This document shows positions 24,193 to 36,414 of a stretch of DNA of 64,000 nt, piece after piece (within the stretch, counting starts at the first letter, position 1; every line of letters begins with the position of its first letter). Source of the stretch: Rhytidiadelphus loreus (lineage: Eukaryota; Streptophyta; Bryopsida; Hypnales; Hylocomiaceae); the NCBI GenBank assembly GCA_947034895.1, contig OX344763.1, positions 78,511,093 through 78,575,092 of the forward strand. The letters run 5' to 3'. A program made the translations under genes and the position numbers. The notes beneath the pieces are model-generated. The model had not been told where the DNA came from. It saw only the letters and a program-made list of their open reading frames with translations, and ran no database searches.

Positions 24193-25119
24193 CTAAGGAA
24201 TTGATTCTGGAACCGAGGATGCTGCATTGCCCTCTAGTGCTTCCATTGCTTTGAGTTTCTTGAGGCCTTTTAAGATGTCCTCGCGTCGAGAATGACAGTG
24301 GGGCCCACTTCTGCCTCGTTCTCCACCGACCAGGCCCACACTGTGATAACGACAGCGAAAGTGCTTTGATCTTTGGGAAACTTCAGGAACCTCTAAAGTA
24401 GAGAAGGACCTGCACGAACCAGGAGGCGGTTCAGTCCCGTGCATGTGGGCAGAACATGTGCTGCGAGCTCCACTCCCATGCAAAGCAGCGGAGTCGAAAG
24501 AGCACCGTTGGTCTCTGATTATCCTCTGGCAGAAGAGAGAGTCACTTGAAGGAAGTCGCCTACATCCCAAAGACACTGAATGCTGAGGTAGGATATCCTC
24601 ATCCCGAGGTAACAGAGAGTCGGACCACCGAGCGATTCGCTCACTCTTTGACGCCCCTTGGGAGACAACATTGCGCTCACTATTTTTGAGGAGAATGGAT
24701 GGAGGCGCAGCAAAAACTAGGACATCATCTTTGCGTCGAGGACGCCCGATAGTCTCTCCGACGGGCAATTTTAGTTTCCTGTTCGTTGCGGTATCTGGTC
24801 GCGAAGACGGCGAAAATGGTCCTCCTCGATAAGGCGATGTCCTCTTCAACGGGGATGGCGAACAGATGGGGGTCCTTCCATTCCCTCGACTTGGAGGACT
24901 GTCCACCACGCCGTCCTCTATGTCCCCCTTCGAAAAGTCTAAAGCCGCGGATGCTGCGTCGGCCGCGGAGCACAACATATATGGCTTGGATACTGGCGCA
25001 GGACCACAGCTCCCGCCGCCTCCCTTGGAGCCCCTCGAGAGCGATTGTTCCGAGCCGGACCGTAGACTCCTAGTAAGCCTCCGTATAAGAGATGGAGGTT
25101 GATAGAAGGCATCTCTGAC
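24193..25119 (-). CDS. Large terminal exon, Ser/Arg/Pro-rich, of the minus-strand gene block of X
   Basis: On the minus strand a 3' splice site (ggtcgtgcag) at 25120 leads into 308 open codons (VRDAFYQPPSLIRRLTRS...) ending in SVPESIP at TAG 24193-24195. The composition is Ser, Arg, Pro and Gly rich, with SKGGGGSCGPAP and many RR pairs, and low in hydrophobic runs, so it is probably disordered. A hydrophobic stretch that could be read upstream of 25119 is more likely intron. It follows the FCP1-like region on the same strand and may be its last exon or a separate gene. No family recognised. Confidence 0.45.
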   Translation of the reverse strand, partial: VRDAFYQPPSLIRRLTRSLRSGSEQSLSRGSKGGGGSCGPAPVSKPYMLCSAADAASAALDFSKGDIEDGVVDSPPSRGNGRTPICSPSPLKRTSPYRGGPFSPSSRPDTATNRKLKLPVGETIGRPRRKDDVLVFAAPPSILLKNSERNVVSQGASKSERIARWSDSLLPRDEDILPQHSVSLGCRRLPSSDSLFCQRIIRDQRCSFDSAALHGSGARSTCSAHMHGTEPPPGSCRSFSTLEVPEVSQRSKHFRCRYHSVGLVGGERGRSGPHCHSRREDILKGLKKLKAMEALEGNAASSVPESIP

Positions 25120-25321
25120 CTGCACGACCAATAAATCAAAGACATCTTCCATGCAGAATTCATCGACCGAGTACAAAAAAGCAAGTGCAAAGGCAGACAG
25201 AAGCAGAGAAGTAGACCCAAGAAAGATAGCAAGAACAAAGAAATCAACGAATGTATTTGCAAACGAATGTCGCATACAGAGATTGAAAAATATATAAATA
25301 CATTCAAGTTCATGAGCTACA

Positions 25322-26321
25322 CTAGGTCCTACGACGGCCTCGTCCTATGACTAGATTTTCCGCAGGAAGGTCGTAGCGGATTCCTAACTTCGAGGCGGAC
25401 TCTTTCATGGCATCAACAATCTACTAGTGATTGTAGTCACTAGCGCCAAGCGGCATCCTGCCAATCCGGTTGGCCTCGACATACTCTCTGAGTCTCCCCG
25501 GTTGACAATCCATGACGAGACGGCGGAGCCACGGTAGGAGGTCTCCCAATAGAAAGTTATCCCTCCGTTTCTCGTGATTCCAAGTCTCGTGAATGATATT
25601 GTTTCCTCTCTCATTACAGACCCCCTTCTCCAGGGTATCGTCTTAAGGAGTGTATTCTCTGCCGAGAATGACGTCGCCCCACTTGAATTGAGGAACAGCG
25701 TCTCGGACAGAACTTTCATACACACAGCCTTCATACCGATTTCATAATAATGTCCCGATGAGACCTCAATCATTTTGCAATCATTTTGACTGAGGACATC
25801 GTAGGGTGGTCTGCATCCACGGAACAGATGTGCAGTAAAGGGCTCCACGTTACTCTTAAACATGAAACTCCACATTAAAACTCTATCCGCGACATCGGAA
25901 ACCTATCGGAGGAACTCGCCTACATTCTACCGAGCGAAAACTGCTTTAGGTCCAATAAGTGTGGGATTTCTATGGCAGAGAGCATTGTCATCGACTTGGT
26001 AGGGCTGAAAGCGATTATTCATCCCATAGGATCTGTTGGTGACACAACAAAGCACCCCGTTCAAGTCAAAGACAATGTTCAGCCACTTCCTCCGCGACTC
26101 GGGCATTAGAGGCAAGACATTGCGAGGCACAACCTCTCTTCCGCCCTTCAGTGCGACCTGATCAAGACAAGGCAACATAGAAATGGAGTTACCTGTTGGA
26201 ATGTAGAATCAGGTGAACCAGAATACGGGACGGAGCACTCAAATGCACTAATCGAGTGCTTGCTCCCATTAGACAGTGCTTTCATGGGCAGGGGACCGTG
26301 CATGCTTTTATGTTTTTTCAG
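25322..26321 (-). pseudogene. FCP1/NIF-like HAD phosphatase domain, decayed
   Basis: The exon 26193-26321 (3' site ccttgatcag, 5' site GTAACT) leads to 25322-26157. The second part contains KWLNIVFDLNGVLCC, which matches the HAD nucleophile region of FCP1/small-CTD-phosphatase-like domains (usually DLDxTL); the second acidic residue is Asn here. Later come GEFL..VSDVADRVLMWS and, in a shifted frame, DDTLEKGVCNERGNNI, the second HAD acidic pair with its usual context, then LLPWLRRLV and YVEANRIG. Lesions are TAG 25927, TAG 25903, a one-base shift near 25645, two adjacent TAGs at 25421-25426, and a final TAG at 25322. The intervening intron would be only 35 nt, which is suspect. Splice phases allow it to continue from the methyltransferase-like gene upstream. 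Confidence 0.6.
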
Positions 26322-28537
26322 CTGATCAAGGAAACATGGAAAGAGAAGACAATTAGACTCGTAGTCTATTTCAAATTTCAAACGTGTACATTTTATTTAC
26401 ATGTAAAATATTTTACAGAGAAAATTCATCGTTTTCATCTACGGCCGCCAAAATTGTACACTCATGTACGTGCTACACTGTCTAGACGAATCGCAAAAAC
26501 AGACGGGATCGTCGTCCGCACCACGCAATCAAAGAGAGGCCACACCATCCTGCTACGCAGGATCAATAGCAACAAGATTACTGACCTAGAACAAAACTAT
26601 GCTGCTACCACCAGAACATGACATTTAATCATGACTCGAAGTGTGAGAGTCAATCAAAACTGTATGGGTCCGAGGATTGTACCTGATAAGATTCCCCCCC
26701 TTGCGGATCATTTGGCACTTGCACATGGCCAGATGTAGCTTCTACTTGGGGGCCTCCCACATCGCCAACGCCCTCGTCACTCTCCCCATAGTCCAACCGC
26801 TCTTCCGAGGAAGTCGAATGTAGATCATTGCTTGTCTTTTCGAGCTCCGAATAGTCTAACTATGCAGACTTGGTTTCAACAACCTCGTCGGCCACATGCT
26901 GAAGCATCTCTGACTCCCTATCGTCGTGTCGACGATAGCCCTCCTCATGTCGTACGTTGTCAAGCGGAAGTGAGGTATGCTGGGTTTCAGGTACCACAAC
27001 CTCGAATGTCTCAGCATCACGCAAAGACATGGTCGTTCCAATTGAGGCGGGAAGGACCGTGCTTTACTTGCCATGGTCTGGAGAGTTTTGCATGTTCCCC
27101 TTATCTTCGAGTCGACGATCAGAAGGCCCGGACCCGAAGTGCTCATCCTTGTGCAAAGATGAATGTCCTCCGGAAAACACTGGCGTTCCTACTTGTGACC
27201 CCGACACGACTGATGGAGGGAGGATGATGGAGCCACCAGACTGGGATTGAAGAGCAGCAATCAGTTGATTCAGTTGACTCTGAAGGGATGAGATCTCAAC
27301 CTTAGACTCCTTCTGGACCTCCTGGATTTTTGCATTCGCCGCTTGCTGCACCTCTTTAATTTTGGCGTTTGCCTCTTGAGTGTTGGCATAGGCCTCTTGG
27401 AGCCTTCTATCCTTCTCCTCTCTCTCTAGCTGTCTCGCTATCCGACGTTTCCTGGCCTCCTCTTGATGTGTCCACCAATCCCCCTCAACCTTGACCTTGC
27501 CATCGGGTAAGATTTTTGGTTTTAAGTCAGGTTTCATAGGCATGCCTTCTACATTGTCTTCATTCAATGAATGCGTGCGGTCAACATCATCATCGTCACT
27601 GAGATCAATAATCTCGCCAACGACAGGGGCGTGGGGTGGTCTAATTGGCGGCAAAGAATTGCGAATTTGAGGGACCTCCATTGGCTCAATTACAATTTCC
27701 TCTTCTGGAGCGTGCCGCCGCTGGTCTTGTTGAGCTCCCTGCCGCTCAACCTGTTGGGCACCATGCATTTGATTCTGAGATTGTGGGACAAAATTCATGT
27801 CCACCACATGAGCCACGGGCGCCTCTACTACTGGCGTTACATCATGTGTCGGAGCAGATCCCCCTTGTGATGCAGCAGGATCACTTGGCAAAGTCATCCA
27901 CATGAACACCTGAAAAGTATTTGTTCCAAACTGATCGATTCCCATCACTCCAGGATCATCAGCTAGATTTAGGCCAAGGGTTTCTCTCTCTCGTCTTCTT
28001 GGTGAGAGAACAGCCACGGGCGATTCATAAGTTGGAGGCACTCAAGGGGGTGAGGTCTCGCTCACCAGGACAGGAACACGACCAACTGGTCTTTTGTACT
28101 CCAGCGTATAAGGCGAACTGGAGAACATGAAGTCATTCATGTCCATTTTATCTCCCAGAAACGCAATTTTTCTATATCCCCTGGCTTCATTCCTTTCGAC
28201 AAACCCATAAAAATATGCCCCAAACATCTGCATCAAAAAACCACTGATTAGCAGTTATAAAAGTCATCCCCTATCCTCGAGTCAACGATAACTCAGATAT
28301 CATCATGCCGAAGACAACTATCATCGAGCCAATATTTAATACACCTTGGAGACGTATACATACCTTAGCGGACAGCATGAATTTCGGACCGCAGTAGATA
28401 CCGACCACATTCTCTTCTGGCGTAGCGAAATCTTGAAGAACCTGCAGATAGAACTCCATTTTGAGTTCAGTAGGGTGAATTCGCCACTTGGCCTCTGTGT
28501 TCTTAGAGACTTCATTGTAGTATTAGCATCCCGCAGT

Positions 28538-28996
28538 AGGGTTGTCCCCGTCACGTCCTGTCCGTTCGTCAGGATGTCCGGACAGACGTTAGGATTCATC
28601 CCTGGCGTCCGTCGGGATCACAAAAAAAAAAAAAAAAAAAAAAAATTTTTTTTTTTTTTCGCTAGACGGTCCGTCCGTCGACCTGGACGGGTGGTCTGTC
28701 CACCTTGACGGGTAGTCCGTCCACTGGGACGGTCGGGCCGTCCCCTGGAAGGTCAGATTGTCGACCTGAATGGTGGACGGCCAGGCCATCCAAAAAAAAA
28801 AAAAAAAAAAAGTTTTTTTTTTTTTTTGACGACCTGGCTGTTCACTGGTCTGCTCCAGGGTGCCAAACTGGCTGTCAGAAAAAAAAAAATTTTTTTTTTT
28901 TTTTTTTTTTTGGGCTCACGGCAATACCGACGCATTAGGACGCGTCATGACATCCGGACGTGAAAAGCCCACGTCACGTCCGGATAGACAACCTTG
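28538..28996. mobile_element. Small non-autonomous hAT-type element inside an exon
   Basis: An 8-bp direct repeat TCCCGCAG at 28530-28537 and 28997-29004 flanks termini TAGGGTTGTC (28538) and, in complement, CAAGGTTGTC (28996). hAT elements make 8-bp duplications and have ends of the YARGG type. The 459-bp interior has no gene. It consists of GTCC/GGAC-rich palindromic DNA and three long poly(A)/poly(T) inverted runs. It interrupts exon 2 of the X methyltransferase-like gene. Confidence 0.8.
28622..28912. repeat. Three poly(A)-poly(T) inverted runs
   Basis: The runs at 28622-28660, 28793-28828 and 28879-28911 are each long A runs directly followed by long T runs (once separated by one G). 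They can fold back on themselves. The DNA between them is rich in GACGG/CCGTC. Confidence 0.85.
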
Positions 28997-31847
28997 TCCC
29001 GCAGGCGTCTCATATTCCTTCTTCACCAATCCACGAATGGAATTAACAAAGTCGTGGCCTCTCTTGAATAGAAAAATGAGAGGTACGTCCTCTGCCATGC
29101 TCCGATTGGTGCAGTTGTCTAGCATCTCAGCTTTTGCTGGGACGTACAACGACTGCACGCAGTCGTAATCTTTGAGCTTTAGCGTTGCAAATAATTTGAT
29201 GGCCTTCACTTCCGCTCTGTTTCGTAAAATGAAGAGCCAAACAAGCGGCTCATTCATTTTAGGTTCAAGCCTCTCTATGAGAAACTTCAAAAGTGAATCC
29301 AGATCCACTGTGTCATCGACACCCGACGAACGAAGAACCTCTCTCATGTCCAACAGCGCGAAGTTGATATCCCGCCTTGTGTACTGGTACTGAGAGCTGC
29401 CAACGAGTGCGTTTGATTTAGTATCAATCCCTCTGACCTGGACCCCCCTTGTTGGTTTGAGAAGATTGTACTTCATCCGCATAAACTGCGTGAACATATA
29501 AAAAACCTCGGGATACGTTTTCCCAAGATCTTTTGCTCGTTTATTAGAAGTCTCGTTCATCAGCCTCCTTTTGAAGTACTCATTCTTGGGATATGATGTT
29601 AGAAAATCCCATGTTGTGGACGTGAACCTGTGTCTCGCTTTCCAAGACCTCCACGTATCGTCAATAACGTTGCCGCCAGTGTCTATAAGTCTCAGAGCCG
29701 GTTTGATTGATTGTAAGTCTTGATGAATGACTTTCTTGTGCTTCCTCCGCTCAACCCAATCACCGGCTCTCATGTTATCAGCGACCAATATTCTAGTCCT
29801 GGACACGGATAATTTAGGATATAAGGATTTCCGCTTTGGTGTCTCCCCAAGCAGGTGTAGCGCGAGGGTGCCGAAGTCCTTGTCCGTAAAATGACCACAA
29901 TGACGAAAAAACTCCTTCTTTAGAGACATTGCCTTCCGCTTGAAGCCCTTCATCTCGTTGTACTTCTTCCCGGAAATAGGTTCGATCAACTCACCATCCG
30001 CATGCTTAGTCAGAAATTTCTCCCAAAATGCAAAAAGCTCGTCTGGCAAGGTGATGATCTGCATCTCATTCTTCAGGTCGGCAGGACCTTTTACAGTCGC
30101 ACCATCCTTATCTGGATTGATGCTGTAGTATCGGTCCACGACTGATTCAATAAAGTTCTGTTGCACAAAATTAGACAGAGGCTAAATATCGATTTGAAAT
30201 GATATTGGAGTGTTGTATCCTCGAGTCGAGGATACGAGAGATATTGATTAGTTTCAATTATCCGGTGAGGTATTGTCGAATCGAGGATTCAACCAATATG
30301 GTCCAGACACTAGCATAACCAAAATCTATACTACAACATCCAGAGTCTAGACTATATATACTAGGATGATTACAGAGATTGAATCATCGACTCGAGGATC
30401 TGCAAGGCAATGAAATTCATACCTTGTATTCATCCAAGTTGTAGACTGCTTTGTTGTGGCGGGATGCACCCTCCGTTGGAGTATCAGTCGCCCGTTTACA
30501 TGTAATCCACATATTCTGACAGCTGATTATTTGGTTCCCCCATGTCGGTTGGGCGTGATCCAAATGATTGGTGTAGTTATAGAATTTGGAGATGCTTCGT
30601 AATTTCTGCGGTTCCTTCATCCACACAATTATTGCCTCCCACTCCTAAAGCTCAACACGACGGGCCTCGCCACATCCCTCTTTCTGCAACTCCTTGGATG
30701 CGGTGATATTGTGCTGCCCGTTTATAATCATGAACTTGCCTTTCTTTATTTCGTCCCAGGACTCAGGCTTTTTATTTAGAAGTCCATTCTTCAAGTCCAC
30801 AAACGTGAGACAGACTTTCTGTCTTTGTTTAATGTCCCCGAGCTGGATGAGCTCATTTTTTACAGATACCACGATGTCTTTTTGCAGTGTCTGAATAATG
30901 TACTAGTCTTTCGCTATGATGCACTACTTTATGTGGACCCTACGAATTTCGTCATCAAGAATGAAACATGATTTGTGGTTCGCCCAAAATTTGGATTGGA
31001 TTTTTGTGAACTTCTCATGATTCGGCGTTGGTGTCTCTGACGTCGCCGGCGTTGCTTCGAGGGTCGTGAGGGCCAAACCTGAACTCCCATCACCCGCAGC
31101 AGTACCAGGAAGATTTGGTTTTCGCCTATTCCTAGTTGAATCACCTGGCTCTGACATTGGAGGATCTCGCTTTTGAGGTTCGGACCTTGTTTTTCCAGGT
31201 CTAGTCCCTCGACTGCCCTCGCCAGTATGACCCGACTATGGTTGGTCACTACCAATTGAAGCTCTTTTCGCCTGCTTGGAAACACTCCCTCCCACCGATG
31301 GGACCGGCTTTGAATTGGTGAGTGCATAGTGATCCAGGGTTTGCCATATCAAACGGAGTTTACTAGCGTTCGACTTAGCCGTGCTGTCACTCCACGGAAC
31401 ATATCCGCACTTTACGAATTCGTCGTTGAGGGAGTCCATCTCTGACCCTTGTAGAAAGGTCATCAAGTTATCTAAGTCAAACTTTGCGTGATATTCGTCC
31501 ACATCGATTACCATTGAGTGATAGTGTTTTCTTGGGATTCCAGTGTCATCTACGCTACGTAGGACTATTACAACATACTTGTTATGGTAATCGTCGATGA
31601 GCGTCACCTTCTCCTTCATGTTCCATGGAATATATTGGTTATTTCCCTGAGCCCTGTACCGAAGGTACACGAAGTTCTTCCAGCGACTGACTCCGAAACT
31701 CCAATTTCTGATATGTTCTTTGAATCTCCAAATTTTTCCATATGTTCCCTCCATCTCTGCAATGAATGGTTCATCTTGCAAAAGGTTCACAAATGGCTGC
31801 ATGTGGCTTTCTGTTACAGTGTAGCTGTACTCATCAGGCACCTCCAT

Positions 31848-33673
31848 TGCTCAACCCCTGCAACACATTGTTCAAAATTAGTCTCCCATCAGCATAAGGT
31901 ATCCTCGACTCGACGATAGGTTGGCGAGGGTGTTATTTTATTTTTAGCTGCCAAGCATTGTTGACTGTTGTTCCTAATGAACACTATGTGCATCGTCAAT
32001 TAACGATTTAGGAAATAAATAGTGTAAACCTAGCAGGTGTTGTGTAATTCGGCTTTACTGACCTCTTCATGGTAACAGGCATCTAAGTATCTTCGACTCG
32101 ACGATATGTACTGACTAATTTTTTAATGGCTATTGTAATTTGTGTCCTTTGGTTTCAGCTGAAAAATGTGTTTAATTATTTTTATTCTTTTTTTTTCAAT
32201 TGTGTTCACTATGTATTTCTTGTATCGTTTTTTTGAATATTTTTTATGGTTGCTGATTTAACATCAAGGAGGAGTTTGCATCTCCTGGATCGTCGAATCG
32301 AGGATATAGCTTTTGTCAGCGCTCATCCTGTTCTCTTGTTCTGGTGAATCCTCGAGTTGATGATACAGTGATCCTCTACTGTATTCGACCCTTGCAGCAA
32401 AAGTAAACCCTGAACTTTCTTTGCACAGCTGGCCTTCTTCAGAAAAACAAAAACCCTAAAACGTAACTCCCAATCCTTTTACAACCTTCCCCGTCAAAAA
32501 CCCTAAACCGTGAAACCATCAAACTCTTACACTGAATTCCAAAAATTCAAGTTTGGAAAATGTGACATACCTACAAGATGAACAAAGCAAACTCTTTCCA
32601 AATCTGGTACAGCTTCAGCGAAGTAACTCCAGATTCTACAGATAAATTGTCATACACATTGTTACAATCAGTACAAAAAACAATTCTTACTCGAACTAAA
32701 GAGAGAGATACATTACTGGATTGAAGAATTCAGGCAGCAAAAACCAGATTTGAGATTAAGCAATGCTATGACATTGCTACAGATCCATACTTCACATATG
32801 AACAACTGAATCCAAAATTGCTACAGAATAAATCGGAAAACCAGCTCAAAGCAAAACCCTTGAGAAATGTAACCCTTAGAAATGTAACCCTAAATCAAAC
32901 TCCTGAATTGCCGAGCTCCCTAATTCCAGAAACAAGAAGTCGAACACAAACCTCAATCAAAGTCGAAGATGAAGACTACCAAACTCCCGAACTGCCAACT
33001 TCCCGAACTGCCAAACTTCCACGATCTCCGAAATTCCAAAACTGCCTAGCTTCCACTGCCGACCTCCCGAATTCTGGAAAATGCCAAACTCCCGAGGTAA
33101 TCAGCAAGATCTCCAAACACTCGCAAACCCCACAGGAGCAGTCCGTTCGCAAACCGCAGAAGAGCACTTCCGAGGTAATCCGCGAACTCCCAAATTCAGT
33201 AACTTTCTACAGTGGTAGGAAATTCACAAACAAGCCACAACACTCGGAAATCCTACAACAGCAATCCGCAAAGCCCACAGGAGCAGTTTGCAACAGAAAT
33301 CTACAGCAACAACCCCCAACAATCCGACGCGCTCCAACAAAAACCCGACGCGCTCCAACAAAAGCAACAACCAGCAAACTTCGCACTCCAACAAACTCTT
33401 CCATTGCGAAGGAACAAAAAAGTGAACCGAACCCGCAAACCTTCACGCACCAACCCGCTCTTCCACTGCGTAGGAAAAGAAAAGGAAACCCTACCGAAGT
33501 TTTTCCGTCACCTGCGTCCCACACCCATCCCCCTCACATACCCGTCGATACCCGGACCCGTCACTTACCCGTCACAAACCGTCACCCGTCACATACCCGG
33601 ACCCCCCAAACTGCCCGCCCAGTATACCTGCAAGCAAGTATAACCAGGCCATCACTTTTAATCCTCCCAGAGG
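31848..33673. other. Upstream region of the X methyltransferase gene, including a low-complexity stretch
   Basis: At 31.9-32.4 kb there are four copies of the X palindrome. At 32818-33732 a long plus-strand open frame is low-complexity (many CCAAACTCCCGAACTGCC units) and has no domain, so I treat it as untranslated or spacer DNA rather than a gene. Confidence 0.45.
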
Positions 33674-34095
33674 GTATTAAGGTAATATGCTCTAAATGTG
33701 ACCATTTAAGAGCTGGTCCGCCTTTTTCATAGGCTAAAGTAGACAGAATTATTTTTAGATCATTTTTCAAAGAAAGAGAAATGGATGTGGAAACTAACAC
33801 AAGTGTTTTTGTATTTTTCCAAGTATTTTTGAATTACTTATAAATTTTCAAAGATTCAGGGCATAGGCACCTATTTGTGACCATAGGTCTCTCAAAATCT
33901 GTTCACTTGCAGTTTGTAAACAAATGTGCGGAAATCAAAGGCAGTGATTGGCTCTTGCAATAGAAAAATAATTTTTTCTCCGTGCATTCAATTGTTACAG
34001 TGGTCCATTTAAAGATCACCTGGTTTCCATTTTTCACCCCAAAAAAAAAGCGATTTGAAGAAGGAGAGCGCTTTTAGAGCATACTACCTTATACT
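33674..34095. repeat. Inverted repeat pair, possible MITE
   Basis: The sequence GTATTAAGGTAATATGCTCT at 33674-33693 recurs in complement at 34076-34095 with about 90% identity. They enclose about 375 bp without coding potential. No target duplication was found. Confidence 0.4.
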
Positions 34096-36192
34096 TTCTA
34101 GATCCCTGAAAGGGACTACTCAATTAACTCAACGTGTTTGGGGTTGTCAAAGATATGAGACAATTTTGTTCACTACAAACGTTTGTTTCAATTCAAAAAA
34201 AAACTTGTCTTATTGTTATTGATAAGTTCAGTAACAGTGCCAAGCAGGGATTTTTTTTTAAATTTTTCAAGAATTGACGTACTAGCGATATAAAATGTTC
34301 TAGTGGTGCTTCAAATTGCAACATTCATCCACTTATTGCATGTATACTATGGTATTATCCACAATTAGGCGATTTCATATAATATTCTTTTAAATTTCAA
34401 AGTTGTATGGCAATTTCATCGAATTTTTTTGGCATTTTTTATAACTTTTTTTAACTCGATTTCTTTTTTCAATTACCCTCTAACACCAAAAAAAAACAAA
34501 AACAAAACTGATACCAATGCTTGAGACAACAAAATTTGTCAATTATTAGTTACTGTGTTCTTTTTAGAGCAAATGCACGTATCTTGGTTGACGTTGTTGA
34601 TTTGATTGGTGTCAGGCGGGAATTGGTCCACTATAGTATGAGAGAAGTTATCCTAACATCCCATATCCATAAATCCTGCACGTCACATGTATGAAATAGG
34701 AAATGTTCCTTCCCCTTCCTCAGGATACGAACAACCCACAATTGCCAAACAACTTTAAATTCAAGTCACAATCAAACAAAGCGTAAGGTCGGTATAACTA
34801 TGTAAGTATGTATGTGTAGGTTACAAGCATTGATCCCGTGAACTAGTTTGATTCATCACGCTTTTGCAATAGTAGAAGAATAATTGATCACTGCCTTCCG
34901 TGCCTTGAATTGTGCAACACAAACTGGCCATGGACAATGATACCAGTCCTTGGAAACGTAGCAATACTAATACTATGAATTTCAAGAGGAGGTCGTTTAT
35001 ATTAGTAACCACCGCATGTTCAATTTTCAAAAATTTGTTACTCATTCTACAAAGGTTTAACAAATATGAAACAACTGACTTGCATTAGATGATGGTTCCA
35101 TTTTGCTTCCTTTAAAAAAAATTACCAAAATTGTTGCAAGGAGTTTAGTGGCCTCCAGATGCAACCAACTCTTAAAAGGATGCTTTAAGGGTAGACTAAC
35201 TTACATCTTTAAGTCTAGAAGGAAAGATCGAGCAATGTGAAAATCCATTCTACCGGCCTCTCATCCCACCCGCCTCCAAATACATTCAAAATTCTCCACA
35301 TATAGCCGTCTCTAAAATACCTATATTTGCCAATATCTGATCTAAATTGCTTATTAAAGAAAATCCACAATACCGTGCAAATCATTTGTTGAAAATAAAA
35401 AATCCGGTAAACAATGAATGATTTAAAGTCTAATATTTGTAGAAGTCCTTGGCTTCCATTTCCATATATAGTTTGGGAAGATAAATAGGTAAACAATTCT
35501 TCTACATAATTACAAACTAAGATTCTCCGGCGTTTAGTGAGTTGTGACTGATTTGAGATGCTACTTAATTACAAAGCTTTCCTCTAATAGTACTTATTAC
35601 GATAAAATCTTCAAAATGATCATAAAATAATAGGGTGGATAGACCTCCTACTAATTATAATTATAAAAAGTAGCGCATGGGAAATTTGTATAGTGCTTAG
35701 GAAATCTAAATGTCAAGATTATTTCCAACTTCATACGTATGCTTCCAACTTGTACGTATAATATTTTGGACCATCTCTACATTTTTTTCATGATTCCATT
35801 CTTAATATTTCATAGGAATAACTGTCTATGGGCAACTTGTACATGTCACTTTTGAAACCACCTCTACATTTTTTTTTTCACTTCCTGATTAATTGGTGGA
35901 TGTTGGGAAATTACTGCCAAGGGTCTCCTACATTTGAATTCAATCCAAGATCTTTAAAAAAAGTTGTTCTTGTGTACTGCTTACCAAATCGTAACGTAGG
36001 AATTATTTCCAACTTGTACGTATAATATTTTGGACCATCTCTACATTTTTATCATGATTCCATGCTTAATACTTGAAATATGGAATATTACTTGCACGTG
36101 TCTGGGTTTTCATCTTCGAATTGCTCTGAAGCATTCAAAACTGCTTGGATTGATATGAACATTTTACTACAATAATTAGATCTCATGTGGTA
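34096..36192. other. AT-rich DNA of element X, with a ~65-bp direct duplication
   Basis: The segment starting AACTTGTACGTATAATATTT at 35748 recurs at 36011, a 263-bp spacing. No gene is supported; the minus-strand frames at 34821 and 35215 lack context. Confidence 0.45.
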
Positions 36193-36414
36193 GAAAATCT
36201 AAGGGGAATGCTGGTACGTGAGCAGCGAGCGGCGAGCAGGGAGCGGGGATTGGTGAGCAGGAAGAGACTATTTTGAAATATTTGATCAAATAGATTGGAA
36301 AAAATGGATGATAATTGGAACAGAAGTTTAGGAAAATTTCTATGAAAGTTAAAAAAATTCTATGAAAGAACAAAAGTTTTGGATTCAGGATTGAAGGTAA
36401 ACTAATGAAAGTGC

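Larger units (their letters stand above)
26683..31847 (-). pseudogene. ParB-like domain / methyltransferase-like gene of element X
   Basis: Three exons join in phase 0: 31847-30423, 30157-28363 and 28227-26683. The intron ends are GTATGA...caacag and GTATGT...gatgcag. Exon 1 holds a ParB/sulfiredoxin-like motif (SWDEIKKGKFMIINGQHN). Exon 2 ends with a methyltransferase-like stretch (EAKWRIHPTEL, NVVGIYCGPKFMLSAK); no (D/N)PP(Y/W) catalytic motif was seen. Exon 3 is Pro-rich and acidic with a coiled coil (KIKEVQQAANAKIQEVQKE). In-frame stops are TAG 31236, 30924, 30903 and 30645, TAA 28524, TGA 28042, TAA 27064 and TAG 26860. Exon 2 is interrupted by a 459-bp hAT-type insertion; reading across the empty site keeps frame. 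It resembles the gene at 40805-46308 in order and motifs. A role in DNA binding and methylation is inferred from folds only. Confidence 0.6.
26918..32365. repeat. Dispersed palindrome family of element X, left half
   Basis: Near-palindromes of the form TATCGTCGACTCGACGATA occur at about 26918, 27103, 28271, 30217, 30271, 30381, 31900, 32089, 32288 and 32346. Each copy varies at a few positions, often changed together on both arms (for example TATCCTCGAGTCGAGGATA). Most lie in introns or upstream of the gene; two are in exon 3. Confidence 0.8.

Noticed and set aside
24193..25275. N-terminal hydrophobic stretch as a membrane anchor of the Ser/Arg-rich protein
   Set aside because: It precedes a strong 3' splice site at 25120 and is most likely intron.
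28589..28938. Open frames with long Lys and Phe runs
   Set aside because: They are translations of poly(A)/poly(T) tracts within the small hAT-type element.
25322..31847. Reassignment of TAG as a sense codon, suggested by repeated in-frame TAGs
   Set aside because: TGA and TAA also occur in frame, other genes are broken mainly by TGA, and TAG, TGA and TAA all end frames; decay is simpler.
32818..33732. 304-codon plus-strand frame rich in Thr, Pro and Gln
   Set aside because: Low-complexity repetitive composition, antisense and upstream of the methyltransferase-like gene; no domain.
36203..36260. A separate minus-strand Mutator-like fragment at 36.2 kb
   Set aside because: The matching 10-bp duplication at 52590 shows this is the left end of element B.
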